NCBI GenBank assembly: GCA_017881445.1
Contig: JADGQX010000019.1
Location: 1-33,106 of the forward strand
Direction of reading: 5' to 3'
Length of the DNA: 33,106 nucleotides
From: Gemmatimonadota bacterium
Lineage (GTDB): Bacteria > Gemmatimonadota > Gemmatimonadetes > Longimicrobiales > RSA9
Shown: positions 8,769 through 18,011 of the stretch, piece after piece
Numbering within the stretch: the stretch's first letter is position 1
How the letters are laid out: every line of letters begins with the position of its first letter
The notes under the pieces: generated by a model
Databases searched by the model: none
The model's input: the letters and a program-made list of their open reading frames with translations, nothing else
What the model was told of the DNA's origin: nothing
Made by a program: the position numbers and the translations under genes

Positions 8769-10309
8769 TCCCACTCGATGGTGGCGGGAGGCTTCGAGCT
8801 GACGTCGTAGCACACCCGGTTGACGCCGTGCACCTCGTTGATGATGCGAGAGGAGACGCGGCCGAGCACATCGTGGGGGAAGGGGTACCAGTCGGCGGTC
8901 ATGCCGTCGCGGCTGGTGACGGCGCGCAGGGCGACGACGTTCTCGTAGGTGCGGAAGTCGCCCATGACGCCCACGCTGCGGACGGGCAGGAGCACGGCGA
9001 AGGCCTGCCAGATGTCGTCGTACAAGCCGGCGGCGCGGATCTCCTCGAGGTAGATGCTGTCGGCCTCGCGCAGGGTCGCCAGTGCCTCTTCGGTGACGGT
9101 TCCCAGCACGCGGATGGCGAGCCCGGGGCCGGGGAACGGGTGGCGTCCGACCAGCTCCTCGGGCAGGCCCAGCTCGCGGCCGACGTTGCGCACCTCGTCC
9201 TTGAACAGCTCGCGCAGCGGCTCGACCAGCTCCAGGGCCATGTCCTCGGGGAGGCCACCCACGTTGTGGTGGCTCTTGATGGTGGCGGAGGGTCCGCGCA
9301 CGGAGAGCGACTCGATGACGTCCGGATAGAGCGTGCCCTGCACCAGGAAGCGCGCATCGGCACCGCCGTCGCTGGCCGCGCGCTCGAAGACACGGATGAA
9401 GGTCTCGCCGATGATCTTGCGTTTGCGCTCGGGCTCCTCCACTCCCGCCAGCTTCCCCAGGAACTCCGCCGCCGCGTCCACGACCACGAGCCGCGTGCCC
9501 ATGTGCTGGCGAAAGGCGCGCTCGACACCCTCACGCTCGCCTTTCCGCAGCAGCCCCGTGTCCACGAAGATGCAGGTGAGCCGATCGCCGATCGCGCGGT
9601 GCACGAGCGCGGCGGCCACCGACGAGTCGACGCCGCCGGACAGCCCGCAGATGACCTCCGCGTCCCCCACCTGCTGCCGGATGCCGGCGATGTGGTCCTC
9701 GATGAACGAGCCGGGCGTCCAGGTCGGCTGACAGCCGCAGATGCGGAACAGGAAGTTGGAGATCAGCTCGGCGCCGCGGGGCGTGTGCGCCACCTCGGGG
9801 TGGAAGAGCACGCCGAAAATCGGACGGTCCTCCGCCCGGAACGCGGCCACCGGCAGGGTGTCGGATGTGGCCAGCTTGCGATAGCCCGGGGGCGGCGCCT
9901 CCACGTGATCGCCGTGACTGGCCCAGACGACGGCTTTCTCACCCGCCTTGAAGCCCGCGAACAGCTCGTCCGGGTCCTGCACGTCGATCTCCGCCCGGCC
10001 GTACTCGCGCTGTCCCGGCACCACGCGCCCGCCCTCGAGGTGGGCCAGGAGCTGCATCCCGTAGCAGATCCCGAGCACCGGCACGCCCAGGGCGAGGATC
10101 GCCCGGTCCGCCGTGGGGACGTCGGTGTCGTAGACCGACGCCGGCCCGCCGGAGAAGATGATGCCCCGCGGATTCCATTCCCGGATCCACGCCAGCGACA
10201 CTGTGGGCGGGTGGATCTCGCAGTAGACGCGCTCCTCGCGGATGCGCCGTGCGATGAGCTGTGTGAACTGCGAGCCGAAGTCGAGGATCAGGATGCGATT
10301 GTCATCCAT
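8765..10309 (-). CDS. guaA: GMP synthase (glutamine-hydrolysing)
   Basis: A 514-residue enzyme converting XMP to GMP with ATP and glutamine. The class I glutamine amidotransferase domain carries the triad Cys82 (GICYGMQ), His170 and Glu172 (FHPEV). The ATP-pyrophosphatase domain has its P-loop SGGVDSS at 224-230. The C-terminal dimerisation domain follows, with the typical FPGPGLAIR, and ends in [10 protein letters not shown] prefer the ATG at 10309, where GGTGA lies 5 nt upstream and the conserved [20 protein letters not shown] follows. A GTG at 10318 overlapping the lysA stop (GTGA) is the alternative and adds only three residues. It is the last gene of the hisS-proS-lysA-guaA run. Confidence 0.98.
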   Translation of the reverse strand: MDDNRILILDFGSQFTQLIARRIREERVYCEIHPPTVSLAWIREWNPRGIIFSGGPASVYDTDVPTADRAILALGVPVLGICYGMQLLAHLEGGRVVPGQREYGRAEIDVQDPDELFAGFKAGEKAVVWASHGDHVEAPPPGYRKLATSDTLPVAAFRAEDRPIFGVLFHPEVAHTPRGAELISNFLFRICGCQPTWTPGSFIEDHIAGIRQQVGDAEVICGLSGGVDSSVAAALVHRAIGDRLTCIFVDTGLLRKGEREGVERAFRQHMGTRLVVVDAAAEFLGKLAGVEEPERKRKIIGETFIRVFERAASDGGADARFLVQGTLYPDVIESLSVRGPSATIKSHHNVGGLPEDMALELVEPLRELFKDEVRNVGRELGLPEELVGRHPFPGPGLAIRVLGTVTEEALATLREADSIYLEEIRAAGLYDDIWQAFAVLLPVRSVGVMGDFRTYENVVALRAVTSRDGMTADWYPFPHDVLGRVSSRIINEVHGVNRVCYDVSSKPPATIEWE

Positions 10310-10314
10310 GCCGG

Positions 10315-11622
10315 TCACCCGGGCCCTGGAGGGCCGACGTCGTCGCCGCCCCCGGCCGGAACGAAGGAAGGCCGGAGCAGGTCGAGCTCGCCCCGGACCA
10401 GGTCGTCGAGCGTCTCGCGCCGCCGCACCAGCCGGGAGGTCCGCCCCTCGACCAGGACCTCGGCCGGGCGGGGCCGGGCGTTGTAGGTGGAGGCCATGGA
10501 GAAGCCGTAGGCGCCGGTCGTGCTGATGACCAGCAGCTCGCCCTCGCGCACCCGCTCGACCACGCGGTCGAGCGCCAGGAAATCGCCGCTCTCGCAGATC
10601 GGGCCCACCACGTCCACCTTCAGCGACTCGCGCTCGGGGTGCAGCTCGGCGGGCGCGACCCTGTGGTAGCTGGCGTAGTGGCTCGGCCGCAGCAGGTCGT
10701 TCATGCCGGCATCGGTGATGACGAACGTCTTGGCCAGCTGCTTGACGTAGAGCACCCGCGTGAGCAGCACGCCCGCCGGGCCCACGATGTAGCGGCCGGG
10801 CTCCACGACCACCCGCAGTCCCGACTCATGCAGCAGCGGCAGCAGCGCCGAGGCGAAGGCGGCGGCGTCCAGGCCCTCGTCGTCGTCGTAGGGGATGCCG
10901 AAGCCGCCACCCACGTCGATGTACTCCAGCTCGATGCCCTCGCGGCGCAGGTCGGCCACCAGCTCCAGGACTCGCGACAATGCGACGACGTAGGGCCGCG
11001 TTTCCAGGATCTGGCTGCCGATGTGGAAGTCGATCCCCCGCAGTCGCAGCCCCGGCATCTGCGCCGCGGCGCGGTACAGCCGGCGCGCCTCGTCGATGGG
11101 AATGCCGAACTTGGTGTCGTGGTGTCCCGTGCGCGTGTAGCGGTGTGGCGTGGGCGATTGCACGTCCGGGTTCACGCGCAGCGCAACGGGCGCCGGCAGT
11201 CCCGTGGCCTCGCCCAGCGCGGCCAGTTGCCGCAGCTCGCCCTCGCTCTCCACGTTGAAGCCGTAGATGCCCGCGTCCAGGGCGGCGGCGAGCTCCGTCA
11301 CGGTCTTGCCCACGCCGCTGAACACGATGCGCTCCGGGCCGATGCCCGCCAGCCGCGCGCGCTGCAGCTCGCCGCCGCTGACGATGTCCGCGCCCGAGCC
11401 CTCGTCCGCCAGCAGCCGCAGTACCGACAGGTTGCCGTTGGCCTTCACCGAGTAGGCCATGAGCGGGTCCACCGCCGCGAACGCCTTCCGGAATTCGCGG
11501 TAGCGCTCCACGATCAGGGCGCGGGAGTAGACGTAGAGCGGCGTGCCGAACTGGGCCACCAGCTCCTCGGCGGGGACGTCCTCGCAGAACAGCTTCCCTT
11601 CCCGATAGCTGAAAGCGTCCAC
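10315..11622 (-). CDS. lysA: Diaminopimelate decarboxylase
   Basis: A 435-residue PLP enzyme of fold type III that decarboxylates meso-diaminopimelate to L-lysine, the last step of lysine synthesis. PLP-binding Lys60 is in YSVKANGN. Other family landmarks are HIGSQ (200-204), the GGGFG phosphate loop (238-242), EPGR (274-277), catalytic Cys343 in GPICESGD, and Tyr372 in GAYGFSM. The GTG start at 11622 follows the proS stop by one base (TGACGTG), so translation is probably coupled. The last 15 residues are Gly/Pro-rich. The clear CESGD motif favours LysA over arginine or ornithine decarboxylases of the same fold. Confidence 0.97.
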   Translation of the reverse strand: MDAFSYREGKLFCEDVPAEELVAQFGTPLYVYSRALIVERYREFRKAFAAVDPLMAYSVKANGNLSVLRLLADEGSGADIVSGGELQRARLAGIGPERIVFSGVGKTVTELAAALDAGIYGFNVESEGELRQLAALGEATGLPAPVALRVNPDVQSPTPHRYTRTGHHDTKFGIPIDEARRLYRAAAQMPGLRLRGIDFHIGSQILETRPYVVALSRVLELVADLRREGIELEYIDVGGGFGIPYDDDEGLDAAAFASALLPLLHESGLRVVVEPGRYIVGPAGVLLTRVLYVKQLAKTFVITDAGMNDLLRPSHYASYHRVAPAELHPERESLKVDVVGPICESGDFLALDRVVERVREGELLVISTTGAYGFSMASTYNARPRPAEVLVEGRTSRLVRRRETLDDLVRGELDLLRPSFVPAGGGDDVGPPGPG

Positions 11623-11623
11623 G

Positions 11624-13087
11624 TCAGTAGGCCCGCGCCCAGATCACTTCCATCTTCGCCTCGCCGCCGCACACCAGGCAGCGCGCCGGAGCCTCCGGCG
11701 AGCGGAACTCCTCGAAGGGGATGCAGCGGATCGTGGCCTTGGTATCGTCCTTCACCTTCTCCTCGCATTCGGGACTGCCGCACCAGCCGGCGTAGACGAA
11801 CCCACCCGCGCCTTCCACGATCTCCCGCAGCCGGGCATACTCGGTCACGCCCCGGTAGGAGTTCGCTTCCCGGCGCGCGATGGCCGCATCCAGCAGCGCC
11901 TGCTGGAACTGCTCCAGGCGCTCGGGCAGCGAGTCGACGACGACCGACTCCAGCATCGGCTCCTTGCGCGGGCGGCCCCCCAGCTCGAGACGCCAGACCA
12001 GCATCACCGACTGCTTGGCCACGTCCCGCGGACCGATCTCGATGCGCACCGGCACGCCCTTGCGCTCCCACTCGAAGTACTTGGCGCCCGGCTTGAGGGT
12101 GTCGCGGTCGTCCACGTGCACCCGCACGCCCGCCCGCTTCAGCTCGCCCGCCAGGCCGTGGGCCTTCTCCACGGTCAGCGTCCGCTCCTCGTCGGTGCGG
12201 TAGATCGGCACCAGCACCGCCTGGATGGGCGCCAGGCGCGGCGGCACCACCACGCCGCCGTCGTCGCCGTGGGTCATGACCAGTCCGCCCACCAGCCGGG
12301 TGGACACGCCCCAGGACGTGTTCCAGGCAAAGTCCTCGCCCCCCGCCGCAGTCTGGAACTTCAGCTCGAACTGGCGCGCGAAGTTCTGCCCCAGGTTGTG
12401 CGACGTGCCCGCCTGCAGCGCCTTGTTGTCCTGCATCATGGCCTCGCACGCATACGTGCGCAGCGCGCCGGCGAACTTCTCCGAGTCGCTCTTGCGACCC
12501 AGCACCGGCGGCATGGCCATCCAACCTTCCATGAAGGTGCGGTACACGCCCAGCATGCGGATCGTCTCCGCCTCCGCGTCCGCCTCGTCCACGTGCGCCG
12601 TGTGCCCTTCCTGCCACAGGAACTCCGCCGTGCGCAGGAACAGCCGCGTCCGCATCTCCCAGCGCACCACGTTCGCCCACTGGTTGATCAGCAGCGGCAG
12701 GTCGCGGTAGCTGCGCACCCACTTGGCGAACATGGCGTAGATGATCGTCTCCGACGTGGGCCGGATCACCAGCGGCTCCTCCAGCTCCTTGCCGCCCGCG
12801 TGCGTCACGACCGCGACCTCCGGAGCGAAGCCCTTCACGTGCTCCTTCTCGCGCTCCAGGAAGCTCATGGGAATGAGCAGCGGGAAGTACGCGTTCTGGT
12901 GCCCGGTGTCCTTGAACATCTGGTCCAGCGCCCGCTGCATGTTCTCCCAGATGCCGTAGCCCCACGGCCGGATCACCATGCTGCCGCGCACGGGTGAGTA
13001 GTCCGCCAGCTCCGCCCGCAGCACCACCTCGTTGTACCACGCGGAGAAATCGGTGCTTCTGGGGGTGAACCCCTGTTCGTCAGCCAT
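11624..13087 (-). CDS. proS: Prolyl-tRNA synthetase, archaeal/eukaryotic-type
   Basis: A 487-residue class II synthetase of the ProS type 3 architecture: catalytic core, anticodon-binding domain and C-terminal zinc-binding domain. It lacks the INS editing insertion of E. coli-type ProRS. Visible motifs: RGSMVIRPWGYGIWENMQ (motif 1 region), EPLVIRPTSETIIYAMFAKW, NQWANVVRWEMRTRLFLRTAEFLWQEGHTAH (motif 2), and LVGGLVMTHGDDGGVVVPPRLAP (motif 3). The C-terminal domain carries zinc-site cysteines (WCGSPEC and CLVC) and the enzyme ends in a tyrosine, as in archaeal and eukaryotic ProRS. Start ATG at 13087. It follows hisS across a 66-bp gap occupied by a hexanucleotide array. Because INS is absent, Ala-tRNA(Pro) clearing would need a separate factor. 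Confidence 0.97.
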   Translation of the reverse strand: MADEQGFTPRSTDFSAWYNEVVLRAELADYSPVRGSMVIRPWGYGIWENMQRALDQMFKDTGHQNAYFPLLIPMSFLEREKEHVKGFAPEVAVVTHAGGKELEEPLVIRPTSETIIYAMFAKWVRSYRDLPLLINQWANVVRWEMRTRLFLRTAEFLWQEGHTAHVDEADAEAETIRMLGVYRTFMEGWMAMPPVLGRKSDSEKFAGALRTYACEAMMQDNKALQAGTSHNLGQNFARQFELKFQTAAGGEDFAWNTSWGVSTRLVGGLVMTHGDDGGVVVPPRLAPIQAVLVPIYRTDEERTLTVEKAHGLAGELKRAGVRVHVDDRDTLKPGAKYFEWERKGVPVRIEIGPRDVAKQSVMLVWRLELGGRPRKEPMLESVVVDSLPERLEQFQQALLDAAIARREANSYRGVTEYARLREIVEGAGGFVYAGWCGSPECEEKVKDDTKATIRCIPFEEFRSPEAPARCLVCGGEAKMEVIWARAY

Positions 13088-13105
13088 TTCGCCCCTGTGC
13101 CAGTC

Positions 13106-13153
13106 CTTTGCCCTTACCCTTACCCCTACCGTCCCCTACCCTCACCTCTACCC
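13106..13153. repeat. Degenerate hexanucleotide array between hisS and proS
   Basis: CTTTGC, CCTTAC, CCTTAC, CCCTAC are in register at 13106-13129. Decayed C/T/A-rich units (with CTACCC twice) continue to the hisS stop. It shares the CCTTAC unit with 3157-3192 and occupies most of the hisS-proS gap, within about 20 bp of the proS start. Confidence 0.7.
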
Positions 13154-14458
13154 TTACCGTCGTTGTGCCGTTGCCGTTGCTTCACCCAGCGATTCGATCC
13201 GCACCCGCTCTTCCGCGCCGCTGGCCATGTCCCGCACCGCGACCTGACCCGAGGCGACCTCGTCCGGCCCGACCACCACCACGCGGCGGACGCCCCGGGC
13301 GTTCGCGTCCTTGAACTGCGCCTTCACACCCGCGGCCCGCAGCGAGTAGATCGCGCTCCAGCCGGCGCGCCGCAGGCGGGTCGCCATCTCCCGCACGACC
13401 CGGCGCTCGGGCTCGCCCACGGCCACGAGGTAGTAGTCGCCGGCGGGCTCTCCGGAAGGCAGCAGCTCGCGGTCGGCGAGCAGCTCGCGCAGGACGACGT
13501 CGCCCATGCCGAATCCGAGCGCGGGCAGCGACACGCCGCTGACCTGCTCCAGCAGCTGGTCGTAGCGTCCGCCGCCGCAGACCGCGCGCAGCTCGCCCTT
13601 GCGGTCGAAGACCTCGAAGACGATCCCCGTGTAATAGGCCAGCCCCCGGACGATGCGCGGGTCGAAGGTCACCCAGGCACCGAAGCCGAGGGCGCCCAGG
13701 ATGCCGAAGTACTCGCCCAGCCGGGCCAGCTCCTCCGCCACGCCCGGCACGTCGCGATAGGCGGCGGTCAGGGACTCGAAATCGGGATGGGCGAAGATCC
13801 GGAAGATCTGGTCGATGGCGGCCGCGCCCAGCCCCGCCTCCTTCGCCAGCCGGTCACGGATGACGCGCTCCTCCTCGCGGCTGAGCTTGTCGATGGCCGC
13901 GTACGCCGCCATGAGCCGGTCGGCGGGTACGCCCGCGTGCAGCAGCAGCGCCTCCAGCAACCGGCGATCGCTCACGCGGGCCACCACGTCCTGCGCGCTC
14001 AGCCCCAGCAGCTGAAACGATTGGAGCGCCACGGCCAGGATCTCCGCGTCGGCCGCGACGCCCTCTTCCCCCACGACGTCCACGTTCCACTGGAAGTGCT
14101 CGCGCAGGCGCCCGCGCTGCGTGCGCTCGTAGCGGTAGAGCTGGGGAATGGAGAACCAGCGGATCGGCTTGCGCAGCTCGCCCGCGCGGGCGCCCGCCAT
14201 GCGCGCCAGCGTGGGGGTCATCTCGGGGCGCAGCGTTACGGCGCGCCCGCCCTTGTCCTCGAAGTTGTAGAGCTGGCGGACGATCTCGTCGCCGCTCTTG
14301 TCCGTGTAGAGCTCCAGCGGCTCCAGGGGCGGGCCATCATACTCCTCGAAGCCGAATCGACGAGCGGCCTCGCGCCAGGCAGCGAAGATGTGGGAGCGGG
14401 CCGCCAGCTCGCGGGGATAGAAGTCGCGGAAGCCGGGAAGGCTTGTGGTGATTGACAT
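13154..14458 (-). CDS. hisS: Histidyl-tRNA synthetase
   Basis: A 434-residue class II synthetase with N-terminal catalytic core and C-terminal anticodon-binding domain (about 340-425). Landmarks: LPGFRDFYP (7-15), TLRPEMTP, motif 2 RYERTQRGRLREHFQ (109-123), histidine-specific GLAYYTG (272-278), GGGRYD (295-300), and motif 3 ALGFGMGD. The motif 2 loop reads ERTQ and EHFQ where E. coli has ERPQ and QFHQ. The usual GLDYY is GLAYY, so this is not the canonical bacterial subtype. ATG start at 14458, 9 bp past the folC stop. The last residues (EATATAQRR) are coded by a short GCAACG repeat. HisZ is excluded by the intact active site and the anticodon domain. Confidence 0.96.
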   Translation of the reverse strand: MSITTSLPGFRDFYPRELAARSHIFAAWREAARRFGFEEYDGPPLEPLELYTDKSGDEIVRQLYNFEDKGGRAVTLRPEMTPTLARMAGARAGELRKPIRWFSIPQLYRYERTQRGRLREHFQWNVDVVGEEGVAADAEILAVALQSFQLLGLSAQDVVARVSDRRLLEALLLHAGVPADRLMAAYAAIDKLSREEERVIRDRLAKEAGLGAAAIDQIFRIFAHPDFESLTAAYRDVPGVAEELARLGEYFGILGALGFGAWVTFDPRIVRGLAYYTGIVFEVFDRKGELRAVCGGGRYDQLLEQVSGVSLPALGFGMGDVVLRELLADRELLPSGEPAGDYYLVAVGEPERRVVREMATRLRRAGWSAIYSLRAAGVKAQFKDANARGVRRVVVVGPDEVASGQVAVRDMASGAEERVRIESLGEATATAQRR

Positions 14459-14467
14459 TGCGCGAAT

Positions 14468-15793
14468 CTAGAGGCGTGGCGTCCGGGGCTGCAAGGGCGG
14501 GTCCACGCCCGCGGGCGCGCGGCCCAGCAGCGCCAGCGCGTCGCCCACAGTGTGGAACGACCCCGTCACCAGCACCGTGCCGCTTCCCGCCCGGCCGCGC
14601 GCCTGCTCCAGCGCCGCCGGGAAGTCGCCCACCGCTTCGGCCACCAGCCCCGGAAGCCGTGCCAGCACCGCCACCGCATCCCAGCGGCGCTCGGATGGCG
14701 CGCTGGGCGGCTCGGTCAGCACCAGCCCATCGACTGCCGCGGCGAGCGGCGGCAACATCAGGCTCCAGTCCTTGTCGCCCAGGATGCCGACCACGGCCAC
14801 GATCGGCCGGGGCAGCACCAGGTCGGGGAGCGCCGCCACCAGCGCCTGCACGCCCGCGGGGTTGTGGGCCACGTCGAAAAGCCAGTCGCGCCCGCCCACG
14901 ACCTCCCGCTGCAGCCGGCCCGGCCAGCGCACCGCTTCCACGCCCGTGCGCACGGCCGCGGGCTCGGGCCGCAGCTCCGGCGGCAGCAGCTCCAGGGCGC
15001 GCACCGCCAGTGCCGCGTTCACCGCCTGGTGCGCCCCGGCCAGCGGCGTGCGCAGCGCCAGCCGTCCCCAGGACGCCGTCGCCAGCTCGAAGGCCGTGCC
15101 GCCCGCCGCCGGGTGCACGGCGGCCGGCTCGTCGGCGGCCAGGGCGTGGAAGGGGGCGCCGGCTTCGGCGGCGCGGGAGCGGAAGATCCCGAGGATGGCC
15201 GGATCGCGCTCCGCCGTGACCACGGGCACGCCCGCCTTGATGATGCCGGCCTTTTCCCCCGCGATGGACTCCAGCGTGTTGCCGAGATACTGGGCGTGGT
15301 CCAGGGCGACGTTGGTCAGGACGGCGACCTCGGGCCGAAGCACGTTGGTGGCATCCAGGCGGCCGCCCAGCCCGACCTCGGCCACGACCACCTCCGCGCC
15401 GGCCTGCGCCAGCGCCAGGAAGGCCAACGCGGTAGTGGCCTCGAAGAATGAGGGCCGTTCCGCCTCGAACGCGGGCCAGAGCCGGCGGGCGGCGGCGACC
15501 AGCAGGGCGTCGTCCAGGGGCTCGCCCCCGAGCTGGACGCGCTCCCGGAAGGCGCAGAGGTGGGGCGAGGTGTACAGCCCGACGCGCAGGTCCCGGGCCT
15601 GGAGCACCGCCGCCAGCGTGGCCGAGACCGATCCCTTGCCGTTGGTGCCGCCGACGTGGAGCGAGCGGAAGGCCTGCTGCGGGTCACCCACGGACGCGAG
15701 CAGCCGCTGGGTCCGGTCCAGCCCCCAGCGGATGCCGCCCGTCAGTCGCGGGAACAGCTCGCGGATCAGATCCGCGTATGTGGCGGGAGTCAA
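14468..15793 (-). CDS. folC: Folylpolyglutamate/dihydrofolate synthase
   Basis: A 441-residue Mur-ligase-like ATPase that adds glutamate to dihydropteroate and to tetrahydrofolates. Recognised motifs: GIRWGLDRTQRLLASVGDPQ, the P-loop HVGGTNGKGSVSA (46-58), TSPHLCAFRERVQLGG, the EVGLGGRLDATN loop, ALDHAQYLGNTLESIAGEKAGIIK (with the lysine region carbamylated in Mur enzymes), and the C-terminal GRLQ, DVAHNPAG and VLVTGSFHTVGD. The start is TTG at 15793, overlapping the accD stop as TTGA. The next in-frame Met is far inside the conserved domain, so TTG is required. Whether it performs both reactions cannot be read from sequence. Confidence 0.96.
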   Translation of the reverse strand: MTPATYADLIRELFPRLTGGIRWGLDRTQRLLASVGDPQQAFRSLHVGGTNGKGSVSATLAAVLQARDLRVGLYTSPHLCAFRERVQLGGEPLDDALLVAAARRLWPAFEAERPSFFEATTALAFLALAQAGAEVVVAEVGLGGRLDATNVLRPEVAVLTNVALDHAQYLGNTLESIAGEKAGIIKAGVPVVTAERDPAILGIFRSRAAEAGAPFHALAADEPAAVHPAAGGTAFELATASWGRLALRTPLAGAHQAVNAALAVRALELLPPELRPEPAAVRTGVEAVRWPGRLQREVVGGRDWLFDVAHNPAGVQALVAALPDLVLPRPIVAVVGILGDKDWSLMLPPLAAAVDGLVLTEPPSAPSERRWDAVAVLARLPGLVAEAVGDFPAALEQARGRAGSGTVLVTGSFHTVGDALALLGRAPAGVDPPLQPRTPRL

Positions 15794-16770
15794 TCGCTCG
15801 GCCGTTCCTTGGCCGACCGGTCGTTGCGCCGCGCCCGGGCCGCGTCGCCCCGCCCGCCCCGGCCTCGCCGGGAGCGCGGACCGGGGCGACGCGCGGGCGG
15901 CGACTCCAGCGGTCCGATGCTCGGGTCCGGCAGCTTGAGCATGTGCCGCAGCAGCCGGCTGATGGTGGCCTTCATCTCGCGCCGATCCACCACCATGTCC
16001 ACCATGCCGTGCTCCAGCAGGAACTCCGCCCGCTGGAATCCCTCCGGCAGCTCCTGCTTGATGGTCTGCTCGATCACGCGGGCGCCGGCGAAGCCGATGA
16101 GCGCCCCGGGCTCGGCCACGTTGACGTCGCCCAGCATGCCGTACGAGGCCGTGACGCCGCCCGTCGTCGGATCGGAGAGCACGGAGATGTAGGGAATGCC
16201 GGCGTCGTGCATGCGCGCCAGCACCACGGAGGTCTTGGCCATCTGCATGAGCGAGAGGATGCCCTCCATCATGCGGGCACCGCCGGAGGAGCTCACCACG
16301 ATCAGCGGCTTGTGCTCCGCCAGGGCGCGGCGTCCCGAGCGGGCCACCTTCTCGCCCACCACGGAGCCCATGCTACCGCCGATGAAATCGAAATCCATGA
16401 CGGCCAGCGCCACGGGCACACCGTCCAGGGTGGCGTCGCCGGTGATGACCGCGTCGCCGTGGCCGGTGGAGCGCTGCGCGGCTTCCAGTCGCGAGGTGTA
16501 GGCCTTCAGGTCAACGAAGCCCAGCGGGTCCGAGCTGCGCAGCTCACCGTCCCGCTCCTCGAACGAGCCCTCGTCCGCCAGCAGCTGCACGTAGCCGACC
16601 GCGCCGATGCGCTGGTGGTGGGCGCACGTGGGGCAGACGAAGAGATTCTGCTCGAGCCGCGCCCGGTACAGGATCTCACCGCAGCGCGGGCATTTCTCGA
16701 AGACATCCGTCGGCAGATCGCGCCGGTCCGTCGCGCGGAGCTTCTGCTTCTCCTTCCGGAACCAGGACAT
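15790..16770 (-). CDS. accD: Acetyl-CoA carboxylase carboxyltransferase subunit beta
   Basis: A 326-residue subunit that with AccA transfers CO2 from carboxybiotin to acetyl-CoA, giving malonyl-CoA. The N-terminal C4 zinc ribbon is CPRC and CPTC (Cys27, 30, 46, 49). The crotonase-like carboxyltransferase core includes VMDFDFIGGSMGSVVGEK, SSSGGARMMEGILSLMQMAKTS, DPTTGGVTASYG and IGFAGARVIEQT. The C-terminus carries an added tail of about 40 residues, very rich in Arg and Gly with an RGRGG stretch, which core AccD does not need. The ATG at 16770 follows the rodA stop by two bases. No accA is present in the window, so the partner lies elsewhere. Confidence 0.97.
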   Translation of the reverse strand: MSWFRKEKQKLRATDRRDLPTDVFEKCPRCGEILYRARLEQNLFVCPTCAHHQRIGAVGYVQLLADEGSFEERDGELRSSDPLGFVDLKAYTSRLEAAQRSTGHGDAVITGDATLDGVPVALAVMDFDFIGGSMGSVVGEKVARSGRRALAEHKPLIVVSSSGGARMMEGILSLMQMAKTSVVLARMHDAGIPYISVLSDPTTGGVTASYGMLGDVNVAEPGALIGFAGARVIEQTIKQELPEGFQRAEFLLEHGMVDMVVDRREMKATISRLLRHMLKLPDPSIGPLESPPARRPGPRSRRGRGGRGDAARARRNDRSAKERPSD

Positions 16771-16772
16771 GG

Positions 16773-18011
16773 TCAGATCTTTCCCTGCTCCGTCGCGATG
16801 CGCTCCGCGATGCCAAGCGCGAGGTAGGTGGCCAGGAGGAACGACCCGCCGTAGCTGATGAACGGCAGCGGAATGCCCGTGACCGGCGTCACGCCCACGG
16901 TCATGCCGATGTTCTCGACCACATGGGCGAACCAGGCCCCGAAGATACCGAACACCACGATGCCCGCAAAGGGGTCCGGCACCCGCTCCGCGATGCGCGC
17001 CAGGCGCCAGAGCACCATGCCGAACAGCGTCAGCACGAACATGGTGCCGATGTAGCCGAACTCCTCGCCGATCACCGCGAAGATGAAGTCCGTGTGCTGC
17101 TCGGGGAGGAAGGCCAGCCGCTTCTGCGTCCCCTGCGTGTAGCCCTTGCCGAACAGCCCGCCGCTGCCGATGGCGACCCGCGACTGGATGACGTGGTAGC
17201 CGGAGCCGCGCGGGTCCGACGTGGGATCGAGGAACACCGTCAGCCGCGCCTTCTGGTACGGCTTCAGATGATTCCAGAGCGGCACCGCGATCGTGCCCGC
17301 CGCCAGGTTCGCGAAGACCACCAGCGACGCCTCCAGCAGGTACGTCTTGTACAGGTAGAGGAAGATGATCAACCCCACCATGTAGGCGCTGAAGATCCAG
17401 CCCTGGAACGCCAGGATCAACGCCACGATGGGCGAGATCAGCAGGAAGATCACCCCGAGGGGCGTGCCCGCCCAGTACAGCGTGGCCAGCAGGATGGCGC
17501 CGAAGATGATGGCCACGCCCAGGTCCGGCTCCGCCAGCACCAGCAGCATGGGCGCCGCCACGATGACCACCGGCTTCCACAGCTGGAAGAGCGACGTGGG
17601 CGCCTCGCGCCACGCACCCATGACCCGGCCCAGCAACAGGACGGTGGCCAGGTTAGCGAACTGCGAAGGCTGGAACGACACCGGCCCCAGCGGAATCCAC
17701 TGCCTCGTGCCCTTGGCCGTGCCGTGCCCCTCCCCGATGAACAGCACCGCCACCAGCAGCAGGATGGTCAACCCGTAGAGCGGGACCGAGGCCCACTCGA
17801 ACCAGCGCACCTGGATGCGCATGACCACCACCAGCGCCAGGCAGCAGACCAGCCACCACAGCAGCTGCATGCGCCAGATGTGGATGACGCCCGGGTCCGG
17901 GACGTCCAGCTGGCCCGCGGAGTAGATCATGGCGACGCCGATGGCCGTCAGCAGCATCACGGTCCCCACCAGCACCGGGTCGCCGAAAGCGAGCTGGATA
18001 CGGCGGATCAT
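16773..18011 (-). CDS. rodA: Rod-shape-determining SEDS glycosyltransferase RodA
   Basis: A 412-residue polytopic inner-membrane protein of the SEDS family. It polymerises peptidoglycan glycan strands and works with the PBP2 transpeptidase encoded immediately upstream. Nine to ten hydrophobic segments are visible. SEDS landmarks are GTRQWIPLGPVSFQPSQFANL, LAEPDLGVAII, PRGSGYHVIQSRVAIGSGGLFGKG (split over the conserved loop), the EQHTDFIFAVIGEEFG motif that contains the catalytic Asp, and the C-terminal NIGMTVGVTPVTGIPLPFISYGGS. The ATG at 18011 overlaps the mrdA stop (ATGA). The operon position after mreBCD-mrdA makes RodA, not FtsW, the assignment. Confidence 0.97.
   Translation of the reverse strand: MIRRIQLAFGDPVLVGTVMLLTAIGVAMIYSAGQLDVPDPGVIHIWRMQLLWWLVCCLALVVVMRIQVRWFEWASVPLYGLTILLLVAVLFIGEGHGTAKGTRQWIPLGPVSFQPSQFANLATVLLLGRVMGAWREAPTSLFQLWKPVVIVAAPMLLVLAEPDLGVAIIFGAILLATLYWAGTPLGVIFLLISPIVALILAFQGWIFSAYMVGLIIFLYLYKTYLLEASLVVFANLAAGTIAVPLWNHLKPYQKARLTVFLDPTSDPRGSGYHVIQSRVAIGSGGLFGKGYTQGTQKRLAFLPEQHTDFIFAVIGEEFGYIGTMFVLTLFGMVLWRLARIAERVPDPFAGIVVFGIFGAWFAHVVENIGMTVGVTPVTGIPLPFISYGGSFLLATYLALGIAERIATEQGKI

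Noticed and set aside
14468-15793. UDP-MurNAc ligase instead of FolC, given the neighbouring wall-synthesis genes
   Set aside because: The GLDRTQRLL N-terminus, the HVGGTNGKGS P-loop and the DVAHNPAG motif are FolC-type, and the length and domain ends fit FolC.
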